This document shows, one piece after another, positions 1 to 7,749 of a stretch of 10,111 bases of DNA. The number at the start of each line of letters is the position of its first letter. Within the stretch, counting starts at the first letter, position 1. The notes under the pieces were generated by a model. It saw nothing but the letters and a program-made list of their open reading frames with translations. It did no database searches and was not told the DNA's origin. The translations under genes and the position numbers were made by a program. The stretch comes from Ferruginibacter sp. (GTDB lineage Bacteria > Bacteroidota > Bacteroidia > Chitinophagales > Chitinophagaceae), in contig VERM01000030.1 of the NCBI GenBank assembly GCA_018882645.1, positions 1 to 10,111 of the forward strand. The letters run 5' to 3'.

Positions 1-1
1 C

Positions 2-1213
2 ATTGCTACAGACAAAGTTGACAGTGAAGTACCTTCCACTTCTGAGGGGATTATCGAAGAAATATTATTCAAAGAAAATGATGTGGTTCCTATCGGAACC
101 GTCATAGCAAAAATAAGATCGGGAAGTTCTGTAGGGCTTTCCAGCTACCCCTCCCCGTCTATTGCTCCTCAAAAAGAATATGAAGAAGCTAAATTGGTGG
201 ATGAAATTCCATTCACTCCATCTGCAGGATCTTCTGCAAACAACAATAGTAATGCGGTAAGGTTTTATTCTCCGTTAGTATTAAACATTGCACAAAGCGA
301 AGGCATCAGTATGTCTGAACTTGAAAAAATTCCCGGTACCGGGCAGGATGGGCGTGTGAGCAAGAAAGATATTTTGAGCTATGTTTCCGGCAAAGGTAAA
401 GCCACTCCAACCGCTGCGCAGCCCATTGTGATTCATGATCAACAAATTGCTGTTGTTAAACCTGCAGAACAACCCCGCGAACAAGCTCCTGTTGTTTATT
501 CTGGCAATGTTGAAATAATTGAAATGGATCGCATGCGCAAGCTGATTGCCAAACATATGGTGGACAGCAAAAAAACAAGTCCACATGTGACCAGTTTTGC
601 AGAATGTGATGTTACCAACCTCGTATTGTGGAGAGACAGAATCAAAAAAGAATTCGAAAGAAGAGAAGGTGAAAAAATCACCTTCACCCCATTGTTCATT
701 GAAGCCATTGTGAAATGCATCAAGAAATATCCAATGATGAGCAGTTCTGTAGACGGAGAGAGAATCATCATCAAAAAAGACCTAAATATCGGAATGGCAA
801 CTGCACTTCCCTCCGGCAACCTGATTGTTCCTGTAATTAAAAATGCCGACCAGCTAAATCTTGTTGGACTTACTAAGCAGGTAAACGGTCTGGCCAATGC
901 TGCAAGAAACAATAAATTAAAACCCGATGATACGACAGGCGGTACATTCACTTTGACAAATGTGGGCACCTTCGGAAGCATCATGGGGACACCGATAATC
1001 AATCAGCCACAAGTTGCTATCATGGCTGTTGGCGCCATTAAGAAAAGGCCGATGGTGATTGAAACCCCTCAAGGAGACACCATTGGTATCCGCCATATGA
1101 TGTACATATCCTTAAGTTACGATCATAGAATCATTGATGGAGCTCTGGGTTCAACCTTTCTGAACGCAGTCAGTAAAGAGCTTGAAAATTTTGACCCCGC
1201 AAGAACGGTTTAA
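2..1213 (+). CDS. Dihydrolipoamide acyltransferase, E2 component of a 2-oxo-acid dehydrogenase complex (5' partial)
   Basis: E2 core of a pyruvate or branched-chain 2-oxo-acid dehydrogenase complex. It passes the acyl group from the lipoyl arm to CoA in the cytoplasm. The frame is open to the left edge, so the true start lies outside the window; 403 residues are visible. Seen in order: the second half of a lipoyl domain with the lipoylation motif TDKVDSE (Lys at fragment residue 5, bases 14-16); a Pro/Ala/Ser-rich linker; a peripheral subunit-binding domain at about 88-128, including GTGQDGRVSKKDI; a second linker; and the catalytic acyltransferase domain from about 170 to the end. The active-site motif DHRIIDG is at 374-380, with His375 and Asp379 the expected catalytic residues. 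The GTG at 83 lies inside the lipoyl domain and is not the start. Family assignment is firm. Whether the substrate is pyruvate, a branched-chain or another 2-oxo acid cannot be decided here because the E1 and E3 genes are not visible. Confidence 0.95.
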   Translation: MATDKVDSEVPSTSEGIIEEILFKENDVVPIGTVIAKIRSGSSVGLSSYPSPSIAPQKEYEEAKLVDEIPFTPSAGSSANNNSNAVRFYSPLVLNIAQSEGISMSELEKIPGTGQDGRVSKKDILSYVSGKGKATPTAAQPIVIHDQQIAVVKPAEQPREQAPVVYSGNVEIIEMDRMRKLIAKHMVDSKKTSPHVTSFAECDVTNLVLWRDRIKKEFERREGEKITFTPLFIEAIVKCIKKYPMMSSSVDGERIIIKKDLNIGMATALPSGNLIVPVIKNADQLNLVGLTKQVNGLANAARNNKLKPDDTTGGTFTLTNVGTFGSIMGTPIINQPQVAIMAVGAIKKRPMVIETPQGDTIGIRHMMYISLSYDHRIIDGALGSTFLNAVSKELENFDPARTV

Positions 1214-1262
1214 TAGCAATTTAAGTCTTGATTTGCCGTCTTTAATTTAAAAAAAAGAGAAT

Positions 1263-1290
1263 ATGTGTAATTTTATTACACATTTTTTTT
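1263..1290 (+). terminator. Rho-independent terminator after the E2 gene
   Basis: A perfect 9-bp stem (ATGTGTAAT at 1263-1271, ATTACACAT at 1275-1283) with a 3-nt loop is followed directly by a run of eight T from 1283. It begins 50 bases after the E2 stop codon. The stem is AT-rich but the T-run is long. A run of A lies just upstream (about 1249-1256), so some bidirectional activity is possible, but no minus-strand gene ends here. Confidence 0.8.
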
Positions 1291-1383
1291 GTTTTTTAAC
1301 ATTTGAATCATTGAATTTAATACTTTTATCAATAATAAAGACACGGTTATTCCGTTAAACCTCATTGCTTTATATGAATGCGG

Positions 1384-1420
1384 TTTGTTGTAACCACAAT
1401 ATTCAACTGATTTATTTTCG
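1384..1420 (+). promoter_or_regulatory. Possible Bacteroidota-type promoter for the META lipoprotein gene
   Basis: TATTTTCG at 1413-1420 matches the Bacteroidota -7 consensus TAnnTTTG at five of six fixed positions. TTTG at 1384-1387 could be the -33 element, but the 25-base spacer is longer than the usual 19-21 or so. It lies 36 bases before the ATG and downstream of a terminator, where a promoter is expected. The match is weak because the region is very AT-rich. Confidence 0.3.
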
Positions 1421-1429
1421 TAAATAAAT
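1410..1429. repeat. 20-bp inverted repeat overlapping the putative -7 box
   Basis: ATTTATTT (1410-1417) and AAATAAAT (1422-1429) are perfect 8-base inverted arms around TCGT. The repeat covers the putative -7 element of the lipoprotein gene, the right place for an operator. It uses only A and T in the arms and could arise by chance in this AT-rich spacer. Confidence 0.3.
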
Positions 1430-1455
1430 TATTTTATCATAAAAAATTTAACCCA

Positions 1456-2289
1456 ATGAGATTGCGTTATTTTCTATTCATCGCATCTGTTCCCATTATT
1501 GCTTCTTGCGTGAGTTCGAAAGCAATCAAACAAAAAGTGGCTAAAATAAAACAACAATTGATTTCCCAGGATTCAGCTCTCTTGGAGAAACAAAAAAATG
1601 GCATTGATTTGATAGCCCACGGCAGTTTACCTACTGAATGGACACTGGAGATGAACATGGATCAGGGACTTGTCTTTACTACCAAAGATTTTGTTGCGAA
1701 AGGCAATTCAATTCGTCAGGAACCTGAAAAAATTACAAAGGATAAAGATAAAAAAGCAAACGAAAAAATACCAAGAGAGGTAGTATATACTGCCAACACT
1801 GATGTAACCAGCATAGAAATTAAAGTAATCAATGATAAATGTGAGAATGACAGCTCAAATAGTATTTTGAATAAAAAAGTAGTGGTCAATTTCAGCTACA
1901 ACGAAAATACTTATGAAGGTTGTGGAAAGTATTTATACGACCCCGAAATCAATGACAGATGGATGCTTGAATACATCGATGCCGTTGAACAACTTGAATA
2001 TTCCTATGCAAGAGGACTCCCAAGAATGGAAATCAACATGACACAAGGTAAAATGTTTGGCTTTGACGGCTGCTCTGAAGTTGCTGCAAATATTGAAGTC
2101 AGAGGAAAAAGAATCAAGTTCTACAATATTTGGAACACCCGTTCTATCGATTGTAAAAACAAATTAGGGAAAAAACTTTATGCCGATCTGGTAAGCAACA
2201 AATTATTAGAATACAGTATAAAAAACGATCGTCTTATCCTTTACGTCGCCGGAGACAAAAGACTTATTTTCAAACATCCCAAAAAATAA
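1456..2289 (+). CDS. Lipoprotein with a C-terminal META (HslJ-like) domain
   Basis: A predicted exported lipoprotein of 277 residues. The N-terminus is a short basic segment, a hydrophobic stretch and the lipobox IASC, with Cys18 as the lipidated residue. Residues about 20-50 are Lys/Gln-rich and helical in character. A first beta-rich region (about 53-165) contains EWTLEMN and YEGCGKYL. It resembles the N-terminal half of two-domain META proteins, where the motif is usually nearer to EPFWSLEI, so this copy is divergent. The META domain covers about 167-273 and shows the hallmarks DRWMLEYI, FDGC (203-206) and NTRSIDC (227-233). META/HslJ domains occur in outer-membrane or periplasmic proteins linked to heat shock, novobiocin resistance or secreted-protein function; the molecular role is unclear. 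The gene stands alone between a terminator and a 194-bp gap. ATG 1456 is chosen because it gives a complete signal peptide; no Shine-Dalgarno sequence is visible, as is normal in Bacteroidota. Confidence 0.85.
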   Translation: MRLRYFLFIASVPIIASCVSSKAIKQKVAKIKQQLISQDSALLEKQKNGIDLIAHGSLPTEWTLEMNMDQGLVFTTKDFVAKGNSIRQEPEKITKDKDKKANEKIPREVVYTANTDVTSIEIKVINDKCENDSSNSILNKKVVVNFSYNENTYEGCGKYLYDPEINDRWMLEYIDAVEQLEYSYARGLPRMEINMTQGKMFGFDGCSEVAANIEVRGKRIKFYNIWNTRSIDCKNKLGKKLYADLVSNKLLEYSIKNDRLILYVAGDKRLIFKHPKK

Positions 2290-2291
2290 AA

Positions 2292-2316
2292 ATCATTGCC
2301 TGGCTGAGGCATTGAT
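2292..2316. terminator. Weak hairpin after the META lipoprotein gene
   Basis: ATCATTGCC (2292-2300) pairs with GGCATTGAT (2308-2316) around a 7-base loop, with one T-T mismatch in the middle of the stem. It begins just after the stop codon at 2289. No T-run follows on the plus strand. On the minus strand the hairpin would be followed by a T-rich stretch, but no minus-strand gene is present. It could be a weak terminator or an mRNA 3'-end stabiliser. Confidence 0.3.
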
Positions 2317-2353
2317 ACTCTCACTTCATTTACTCATTTACCTGCACTTTCAT

Positions 2354-2379
2354 ACCTGCATACAGGTCTCGTATTATTG
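2354..2379 (+). promoter_or_regulatory. Possible promoter and operator upstream of the GH31 gene
   Basis: TATTATTG (2372-2379) matches the Bacteroidota -7 consensus TAnnTTTG at five of six fixed positions. No convincing -33 TTTG/TTG is seen at the right distance. Four bases upstream is the inverted repeat ACCTG-CATA-CAGGT (2354-2367, 5-base arms), in a position suited to a regulator. It is the only GC-containing palindrome in this spacer. Both elements are short enough to be coincidental. Confidence 0.25.
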
Positions 2380-2483
2380 TGTTTAACTCAATTTAAAAGA
2401 AAGCCGCTCCCTTTTCCTGAATGCATGGCTGGAAATATTTATTTCAACCAACTAAAATTGTTTTTTTGAAATATCTTTATTCC

Positions 2484-4925
2484 ATGAAACCAATCTATTA
2501 TTTTTTGATTATTTGCGCATCACTTAGCGCAACCATGAAGGCCTATGCCCAGCAAGATTATATTCTCTCTGCCAAAAAATCGAATGGTATTTGCCTGATT
2601 GAAACACCCTACGGCAAATGGCGTTTCTCCACCTTTCCTAATGGAATTGTAAAAACTATTTTCACTCCTGCAGACAGTGAAAAAAACGAACAAATTTCAG
2701 ATGCTGTAATTGCAAATGAAAGCCAGGAAAAAGCTTCCATAAAATATAATAAAGGCCAGGCAACCATATCCTGGGAACATTCCGGGAAAATCATTCTCAG
2801 CAAATATGGTGTCAAATACAACCTCCAATCATCCGCTATAGTGGAGATTAGCAATACACATTACAGCAATGAAGAAAGAGGGCTCCATTTTTCACTCCAG
2901 CCGGGTGAGAAAATATTCGGTCTGGGAGAACGCAGTTTACCCATGAACAGAAGAGGATACAAACTGCCGCTTTACAACAATCCATGGTATGGATACAGTA
3001 CAGATGCAGATGCACTGAATTTTAGTGTGCCTTTCATATTATCAAATAAAAATTATGCTTTACTGTTAGACAATCCCTCCAAAGGATATGTAGATATCGG
3101 TAAAACAGATCCCTCGGAAATGAAATATGCCGTCATCAGCGGCGCTTTAAGCTTTTATATTATACCCGGTAATGACTATAATAAAATTCTTTCCCACTAT
3201 AGTATGCTAACAGGCACACAACCTCTGCCTCCCCGTTGGGCCATGGGTAATTTTCTCAGCAGATTCGGCTACAACAGCGAAGCACAGGCAAAAGATATTT
3301 TAAACAAAATGAAATCGGACAGCGTTCCTGCGGATGCCATTATATTTGATTTATTCTGGTTTGGCGACAGCATTAAAAATACCATGGGTAACCTAAGCTG
3401 GGTAAATCAAAAAGCCTGGCCCGATCCGAAAAAAATGGTTGCCGACTTTAAAAAAGAACACATCAAAACCATATTGATTACAGAACCGTTTTTTTTAAAA
3501 TCATCACTAAATTACCACGACTCAAGAAATTATCATGCTGTGGACAGCCTTGGGTATCCTTTTGTTTTGACAGATTTTTATTTCGGATATGGCGGCCTTA
3601 TCGACATATTTCGGAACGATGCTTAAAAATGGTTTTTCTCACAATATAAAAAACAGATGGATATTGGCGTTACCGGATGGTGGGGTGATTTGGGCGAACC
3701 GGAAAAACATCCTTCTCAAATGTATCACAATTTGAAAGATCTTGGTTTTAAAAGAAATTTCTCCGCCGATGAAGTCCACAATATTTTTGGTCACTACTGG
3801 AGCAAGTCGTTGTTCAATCAGTTCACTAAAAATTATCCCGGTAAAAGACTGTTTCATCTCAACAGAAGCGGATATGCCGGCTCTCCCAGATACAGTAGTT
3901 TCCCATGGTCGGGAGACGTAAGCAGGAGCTGGAGTGGATTAAAAGCACAGCTTCCTTTGATGCAGGGTATGAGCATCAGCGGCATCCCCTATATTCACAG
4001 TGATGCCGGAGGATTTGCCGGGGGTGACGGAGATCCCGAACTCTATATCCGATGGCTTCAGTTTGCAGCGTTTACTCCCATTTATCGTCCACATGGAACA
4101 GCATTGGGCAGCATTGAACCGGCTGTAAAAGACATCCCCAGCGAATCCGCTTTATGGGAGGAGCCGGCCAGATCTCTGGGAAAAGAAGCAGCCGTTACAC
4201 GTTACCGTTGGCTTCCATATAATTATACGCTCTGCTATCAGCAATCAAAATACGGCAAACCCCTCATCACTCCCCTTTTCTTTTTGAATGCAGCTGACAG
4301 CAATTTATATAAAGCAGAAAACCAATACCTCTGGGGCGATCAGATAATGGTAGTGCCCATTATTGAAAAAGAACAGAAAGTCAAAACCTATTATATACCT
4401 GAAGGGAACTGGACAAACACTTATTCCAACAAAACAATCAGCGGACCGCAATGGTATACCGACAGTACTATTTCAATTGAAAACATTCCTGTTTATGCCG
4501 CAGAAGGAAGCTTTATCCCTCAAAGTGAGAAAATGATGCATACGGAGGAGTATGGAGAGAAACCGCTGACGGTGAATTATTATCCTTCAGCTAAACCCAG
4601 CAGTTATGATTTGTATGAAGATGATGGAGAAAATGCCGATGCCATCAACAGCAATCAATTTGAACTGATTACTTTTAAAAGTTCCGGTGTGAAAAAGTCA
4701 ACCACCATATCAATTACCGGTAACGGAGGCACTTATAAGGGAATGCACAGTAAAAGAAAAATAACACTCAATATGCCCAATTTTCCTGCTGTACAATCAG
4801 TGCTGATTAATGGGAAGAAAATTCCTTCGAAAAGTTTCCTGAACGAAAAAATTAATGGTATTTCCATACCCTTGGAATATATGCACAAACCTATCGTAAT
4901 CAATCTCTCATGCCAATTGAATTAA
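2484..4925 (+). pseudogene. Secreted GH31 alpha-glucosidase / alpha-transglucosylase, interrupted by an in-frame TAA
   Basis: A retaining glycoside hydrolase family 31 enzyme acting on alpha-glucosides, split by one nonsense codon (TAA, 3624-3626, codon 381) into pieces 2484-3626 and 3657-4925. The frame is identical on both sides. ATG 2484 is chosen because it gives a 22-residue signal peptide ending AYA before QQ; ATG 2421 adds 21 residues ahead of it. Codon positions: N-terminal mutarotase-like domain with GLGERS (146-151); (beta/alpha)8 barrel from LPPRWAMGNF (about 248); FDLFWFGD (288-295); WWGDLGEPE with the likely nucleophile Asp402; WSGDVSRSW with the likely acid/base Asp478; YRPHG with conserved Arg535 and His537; and a C-terminal DUF5110 beta-domain with YEDDGEN. 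The WWGDLGEPE form recalls the Agd31B oligosaccharide 4-alpha-glucosyltransferase subgroup, but substrate is not proven. The stop falls just before the nucleophile strand, so neither piece alone should be active. The gene is otherwise undecayed, so the mutation is recent, a base-call error, or (least likely) read through. It is probably co-transcribed with the glycosidase 21 bp downstream. Confidence 0.88.
3624..3626 (+). other. Premature in-frame TAA in the GH31 gene
   Basis: The reading frame runs ...IDIFRNDA, TAA, KWFFSQYKKQMDIG..., and the protein match to GH31 enzymes continues without a gap. Family members normally carry a sense residue here, just before the aromatic W-F pair. One base change from AAA, CAA or GAA would create it. 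Because the frame is the same before and after, a single insertion or deletion cannot explain it. All other plus-strand genes here end in ordinary TAA or TGA codons, so TAA is not reassigned. Confidence 0.93.
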
Positions 4926-4946
4926 ATAAGTCTTAATAAAGTAATA

Positions 4947-7628
4947 ATGATAAAACGTATTGTTCCTATCTGCTTTTTGTTTTTGGTTAATCAATCATCT
5001 GCGCAACAGATGCCAATATACCAATCAGAAGCGTTCAATGTATTTGCTGACAGTGTAACTCAAGGTACTTTCACAGCTTATGCGAAATCAGACAGGGAAA
5101 TCATTTCAAATTATCAAAGTCCGGCTTACCTTTTTCAAAGTCCTGCTATTATTTTTAAATTCAGTATCAACTGTAAAGACAATGAAATGAAACCGGGAGT
5201 TGACCACCGAATCAACTGCACCGGCCTGCTAACTGAAACGCCTCTAATAAAATTTGGACAACAATATACAGATACAGCAAGATTAAAAACAGACCAATAC
5301 CTGCAGGTAAACAGTCGCTTACACATAAGGGTGGACATGAGACATGTGTTTTCGGATTTCAAGAAACAGGGATATTTCACCACTTACAACGGCAATAAAA
5401 TTTTTGAATCCGACTTCAAAGGATTGTATGTTGCCGGCGCTACCGCTCCGCTTTCCTGGGATTTTGATAATCTTTTTCAGAAAGAACAACTAACGCTCAA
5501 AGATCCGGATGGAGATGGTATTTTTGAAACCACCATACTCTTAAATGAAGAGAAAAAAAATAAAGACCTCGCCTCATCGTGGCAACTGACAAAAGACATC
5601 GGCCTATTCCCAACATTTGAAACGGATAAGAAATTATTGAAAGCACTGTATAATATGTCAATTGAAGAAATGATCAAAGCCGTAGAACCCGACAGCACAT
5701 TCAGAACGGGGAAAGAATGGGCAGGTGTTTGGACAAGAGACATCAGTTACAGTATTATCCTTTCGATGGCTTATTTACAACCCAGAGTTGCAATGTATAG
5801 CCTACTGAGAAAGGTAAAGAACAAAAAAATTGTTCAGGATACCGGTACAGGAGGAGCTTATCCTGTATCCACTGATAGAATGATCTGGGCCGTTGCAGCA
5901 TGGGAACTCTACAAAGCTACAGGAAATAAAGACTGGCTTGAGCAAAGCTATGAGATCGTTAAAAACTCTGCAGAGGATGACTTGCAGAATGCACATGACC
6001 CTATAACGGGGATGGTTAAAGGCGAATCTTCATTCCTCGACTGGCGGGAACAGACTTATCCCAAATGGATGCAACCGGCGGATATCTTTGAATCCGAAAA
6101 TCTGGGTACAAATGCCATTCATTTCCAGGCATACAAAATACTGTCTGAAATGGCTTCCCTATTGAATAAGACCGACGAAGCCAAAAAATACAAAGCCTTA
6201 TCTGAAAGAATAAAAAAAGGCATCAACAAGTATTTATGGATGAAAGACAAAGGCTACTACGGTCAATATGTATATGGCGATCCATATAAAATTCTCTCCC
6301 CCCGGTCTGAAGCCCTGGGAGAAGCATTATGTGTTTTGTTTGACATTGCCGACAGTGTACAAAAAAAATCCATCATCAAAAACACACCGCAAACATCATT
6401 TGGCATCCCCTGTATCTACCCTCAAATACCAGGGATACCACCCTATCACAATAATGCAGTTTGGCCTTTTGTTGAATCCTATTGGGCAATGGCTGCGGCC
6501 AAAACGGGAAATGAAACAGCATTATTGAAGAGCATCAGCTCCATCTATCGTCCCGCAGCACTATTCCTTACCAATAAAGAAAACTTTGTTGCAGAAAACG
6601 GAGATTACAAAGGAACGGAAATCAACTCCAGCAATATGTTGTGGAGCTTGTCCGGCAATATTGCGCTGGTGCATAAAATACTTTTTGGAATTGGATTTGA
6701 AAAAGACGGGTTAAGTTTTAAACCTTTTGTTCCAAAAACATTAAATGGAAAAATACAACTGAGAAATTTCCGATACAGAAATGCAATATTAAATATTGAA
6801 TTAGAAGGCTTTGGTAACCGCATTGCCGAATTTATGATTGACGATAAGGAATCCAACAAATACTTTATTCCATCAGATTTAAATGGCACACACACTATTT
6901 ACATCAGATTGGCAGAGAATATAATGGAAGATAAAATTCAACTGGTCAAAAATAAATTTTCGCCTGCGACCCCTACCCTTTCTATAGTTAATAATGCAGT
7001 TCAAATTACAGATAAAAAAAGAGAATACAACTATCTGATTTTGGAGAATGGCAAAACGGTAAAGACAAGTAATAAAATCAATATCTCTAAAAAATCACCT
7101 TTAAAAATATATCAGGCAATTGCTGTTGATAAAAAAAACGGCTTGACCTCATTTGCGTCCGAACCTCTAAGAATTATTGATGAATCGCTTGAAACAAAAT
7201 ATGAATTAGAAGAATACTGCCTTTCAGCAGACTTAAGATACAAAGGTTATTCGGGAAAAGGATTTATTGAAATCAGCAAAGAAAAAAATACTTCCATAAC
7301 TATTCCGATACACATTGTTTCCGAAGGAAATTATTGCATTGATTTCAGATATGCCAACGGAAGCGGACCGGTCAATACCGAAAACAAATGTGCCATCAGA
7401 TCAATATTTGTTAATGATCATAAAATTGGCGTTGCCGTATTTCCTCAAAGAGGAAATGATGAATGGTCAAACTGGGGCTACAGCAACAGCTTGACAGCAG
7501 TTTTAAAAAAAGGGGAACACCAAATCAGAGTGGTTTTTGAAGAAACAAACAACAATATGAATGGGGATATCAACAGGGCGATGCTAGACTACCTTCGTAT
7601 TTCCCAAATGGAAAACAAGCCATTCTAA
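4947..7628 (+). CDS. Secreted multidomain glycosidase: (alpha/alpha)6-barrel core with a C-terminal CBM6/35-like module
   Basis: A predicted exported glycoside hydrolase of 893 residues. The signal peptide (1-19) ends SSA before QQ. Residues about 25-215 form a beta-rich N-terminal region containing PLSWDFDN and the Asp-rich DPDGDGIFETT (186-196). The core at about 225-590 looks like a six-hairpin glycosidase related to the GH15/GH63/glycogen-debranching superfamily: GVWTRDISYS (260-269), a Trp/Tyr-rich series of helices, SFLDWREQTYPKW (362-374) and YHNNAVWPF (500-508). Acidic residues in WTRD, DWRE or near 549-558 are candidates for catalysis, but I cannot assign them. A beta-sandwich tail (about 590-660) and a Fn3-like stretch (about 670-745) follow. 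The C-terminal module (about 752-885) resembles CBM6/CBM35, with YKGYSGKGF, YANGSGP, WSNWG and an Asn/Asp-rich end. The start is 21 bp after the GH31 stop with no terminator between, so the two are probably one transcript. Substrate is unknown; alpha-glucan or a related alpha-linked glycan is inferred from the neighbour only. Confidence 0.85.
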   Translation: MIKRIVPICFLFLVNQSSAQQMPIYQSEAFNVFADSVTQGTFTAYAKSDREIISNYQSPAYLFQSPAIIFKFSINCKDNEMKPGVDHRINCTGLLTETPLIKFGQQYTDTARLKTDQYLQVNSRLHIRVDMRHVFSDFKKQGYFTTYNGNKIFESDFKGLYVAGATAPLSWDFDNLFQKEQLTLKDPDGDGIFETTILLNEEKKNKDLASSWQLTKDIGLFPTFETDKKLLKALYNMSIEEMIKAVEPDSTFRTGKEWAGVWTRDISYSIILSMAYLQPRVAMYSLLRKVKNKKIVQDTGTGGAYPVSTDRMIWAVAAWELYKATGNKDWLEQSYEIVKNSAEDDLQNAHDPITGMVKGESSFLDWREQTYPKWMQPADIFESENLGTNAIHFQAYKILSEMASLLNKTDEAKKYKALSERIKKGINKYLWMKDKGYYGQYVYGDPYKILSPRSEALGEALCVLFDIADSVQKKSIIKNTPQTSFGIPCIYPQIPGIPPYHNNAVWPFVESYWAMAAAKTGNETALLKSISSIYRPAALFLTNKENFVAENGDYKGTEINSSNMLWSLSGNIALVHKILFGIGFEKDGLSFKPFVPKTLNGKIQLRNFRYRNAILNIELEGFGNRIAEFMIDDKESNKYFIPSDLNGTHTIYIRLAENIMEDKIQLVKNKFSPATPTLSIVNNAVQITDKKREYNYLILENGKTVKTSNKINISKKSPLKIYQAIAVDKKNGLTSFASEPLRIIDESLETKYELEEYCLSADLRYKGYSGKGFIEISKEKNTSITIPIHIVSEGNYCIDFRYANGSGPVNTENKCAIRSIFVNDHKIGVAVFPQRGNDEWSNWGYSNSLTAVLKKGEHQIRVVFEETNNNMNGDINRAMLDYLRISQMENKPF

Positions 7629-7708
7629 TCTAATCCTGATCAACTTATCACCTGACGAACTCTCCGATTTTCTTATAAAAACATTAATATTTTTATACAC
7701 TGGATTTA

Positions 7709-7716
7709 TATATTCG
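7709..7716 (+). promoter_or_regulatory. Possible -7 element for the deacetylase gene
   Basis: TATATTCG (7709-7716) matches TAnnTTTG at five of six fixed positions and has the same TAnnTTCG form as the box at 1413-1420. It is 33 bases before ATG 7750. No clear -33 element is visible. The 121-bp gap after the glycosidase gene makes a separate promoter plausible; no terminator hairpin is seen in that gap. Confidence 0.25.
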
Positions 7717-7749
7717 ATTCACGTAAGTTCGGTGTATAAAATAAACTCA

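Noticed and set aside
496..1002. 168-codon open frame on the minus strand inside the E2 gene
   Set aside because: It lies opposite the conserved catalytic domain, shows no recognisable domain and is a by-product of the coding sequence on the plus strand.
3624..3626. TAA as a reassigned sense codon or programmed readthrough
   Set aside because: The E2, META lipoprotein, downstream glycosidase, acyltransferase and LRR genes all end with TAA at the expected protein ends, and no recoding element is evident around the codon.
3560..3660. Frameshift or homopolymer indel as the cause of the GH31 interruption
   Set aside because: The reading frame is the same on both sides of the stop and the protein reads continuously, so a single indel does not explain it.
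6268..6528. 86-codon plus-strand frame inside the second glycosidase
   Set aside because: It is out of frame within a strongly supported catalytic domain and has no own features.
7629..7749. Terminator between the glycosidase and deacetylase genes
   Set aside because: Only 4-base stems could be found and none is followed by a T-run.
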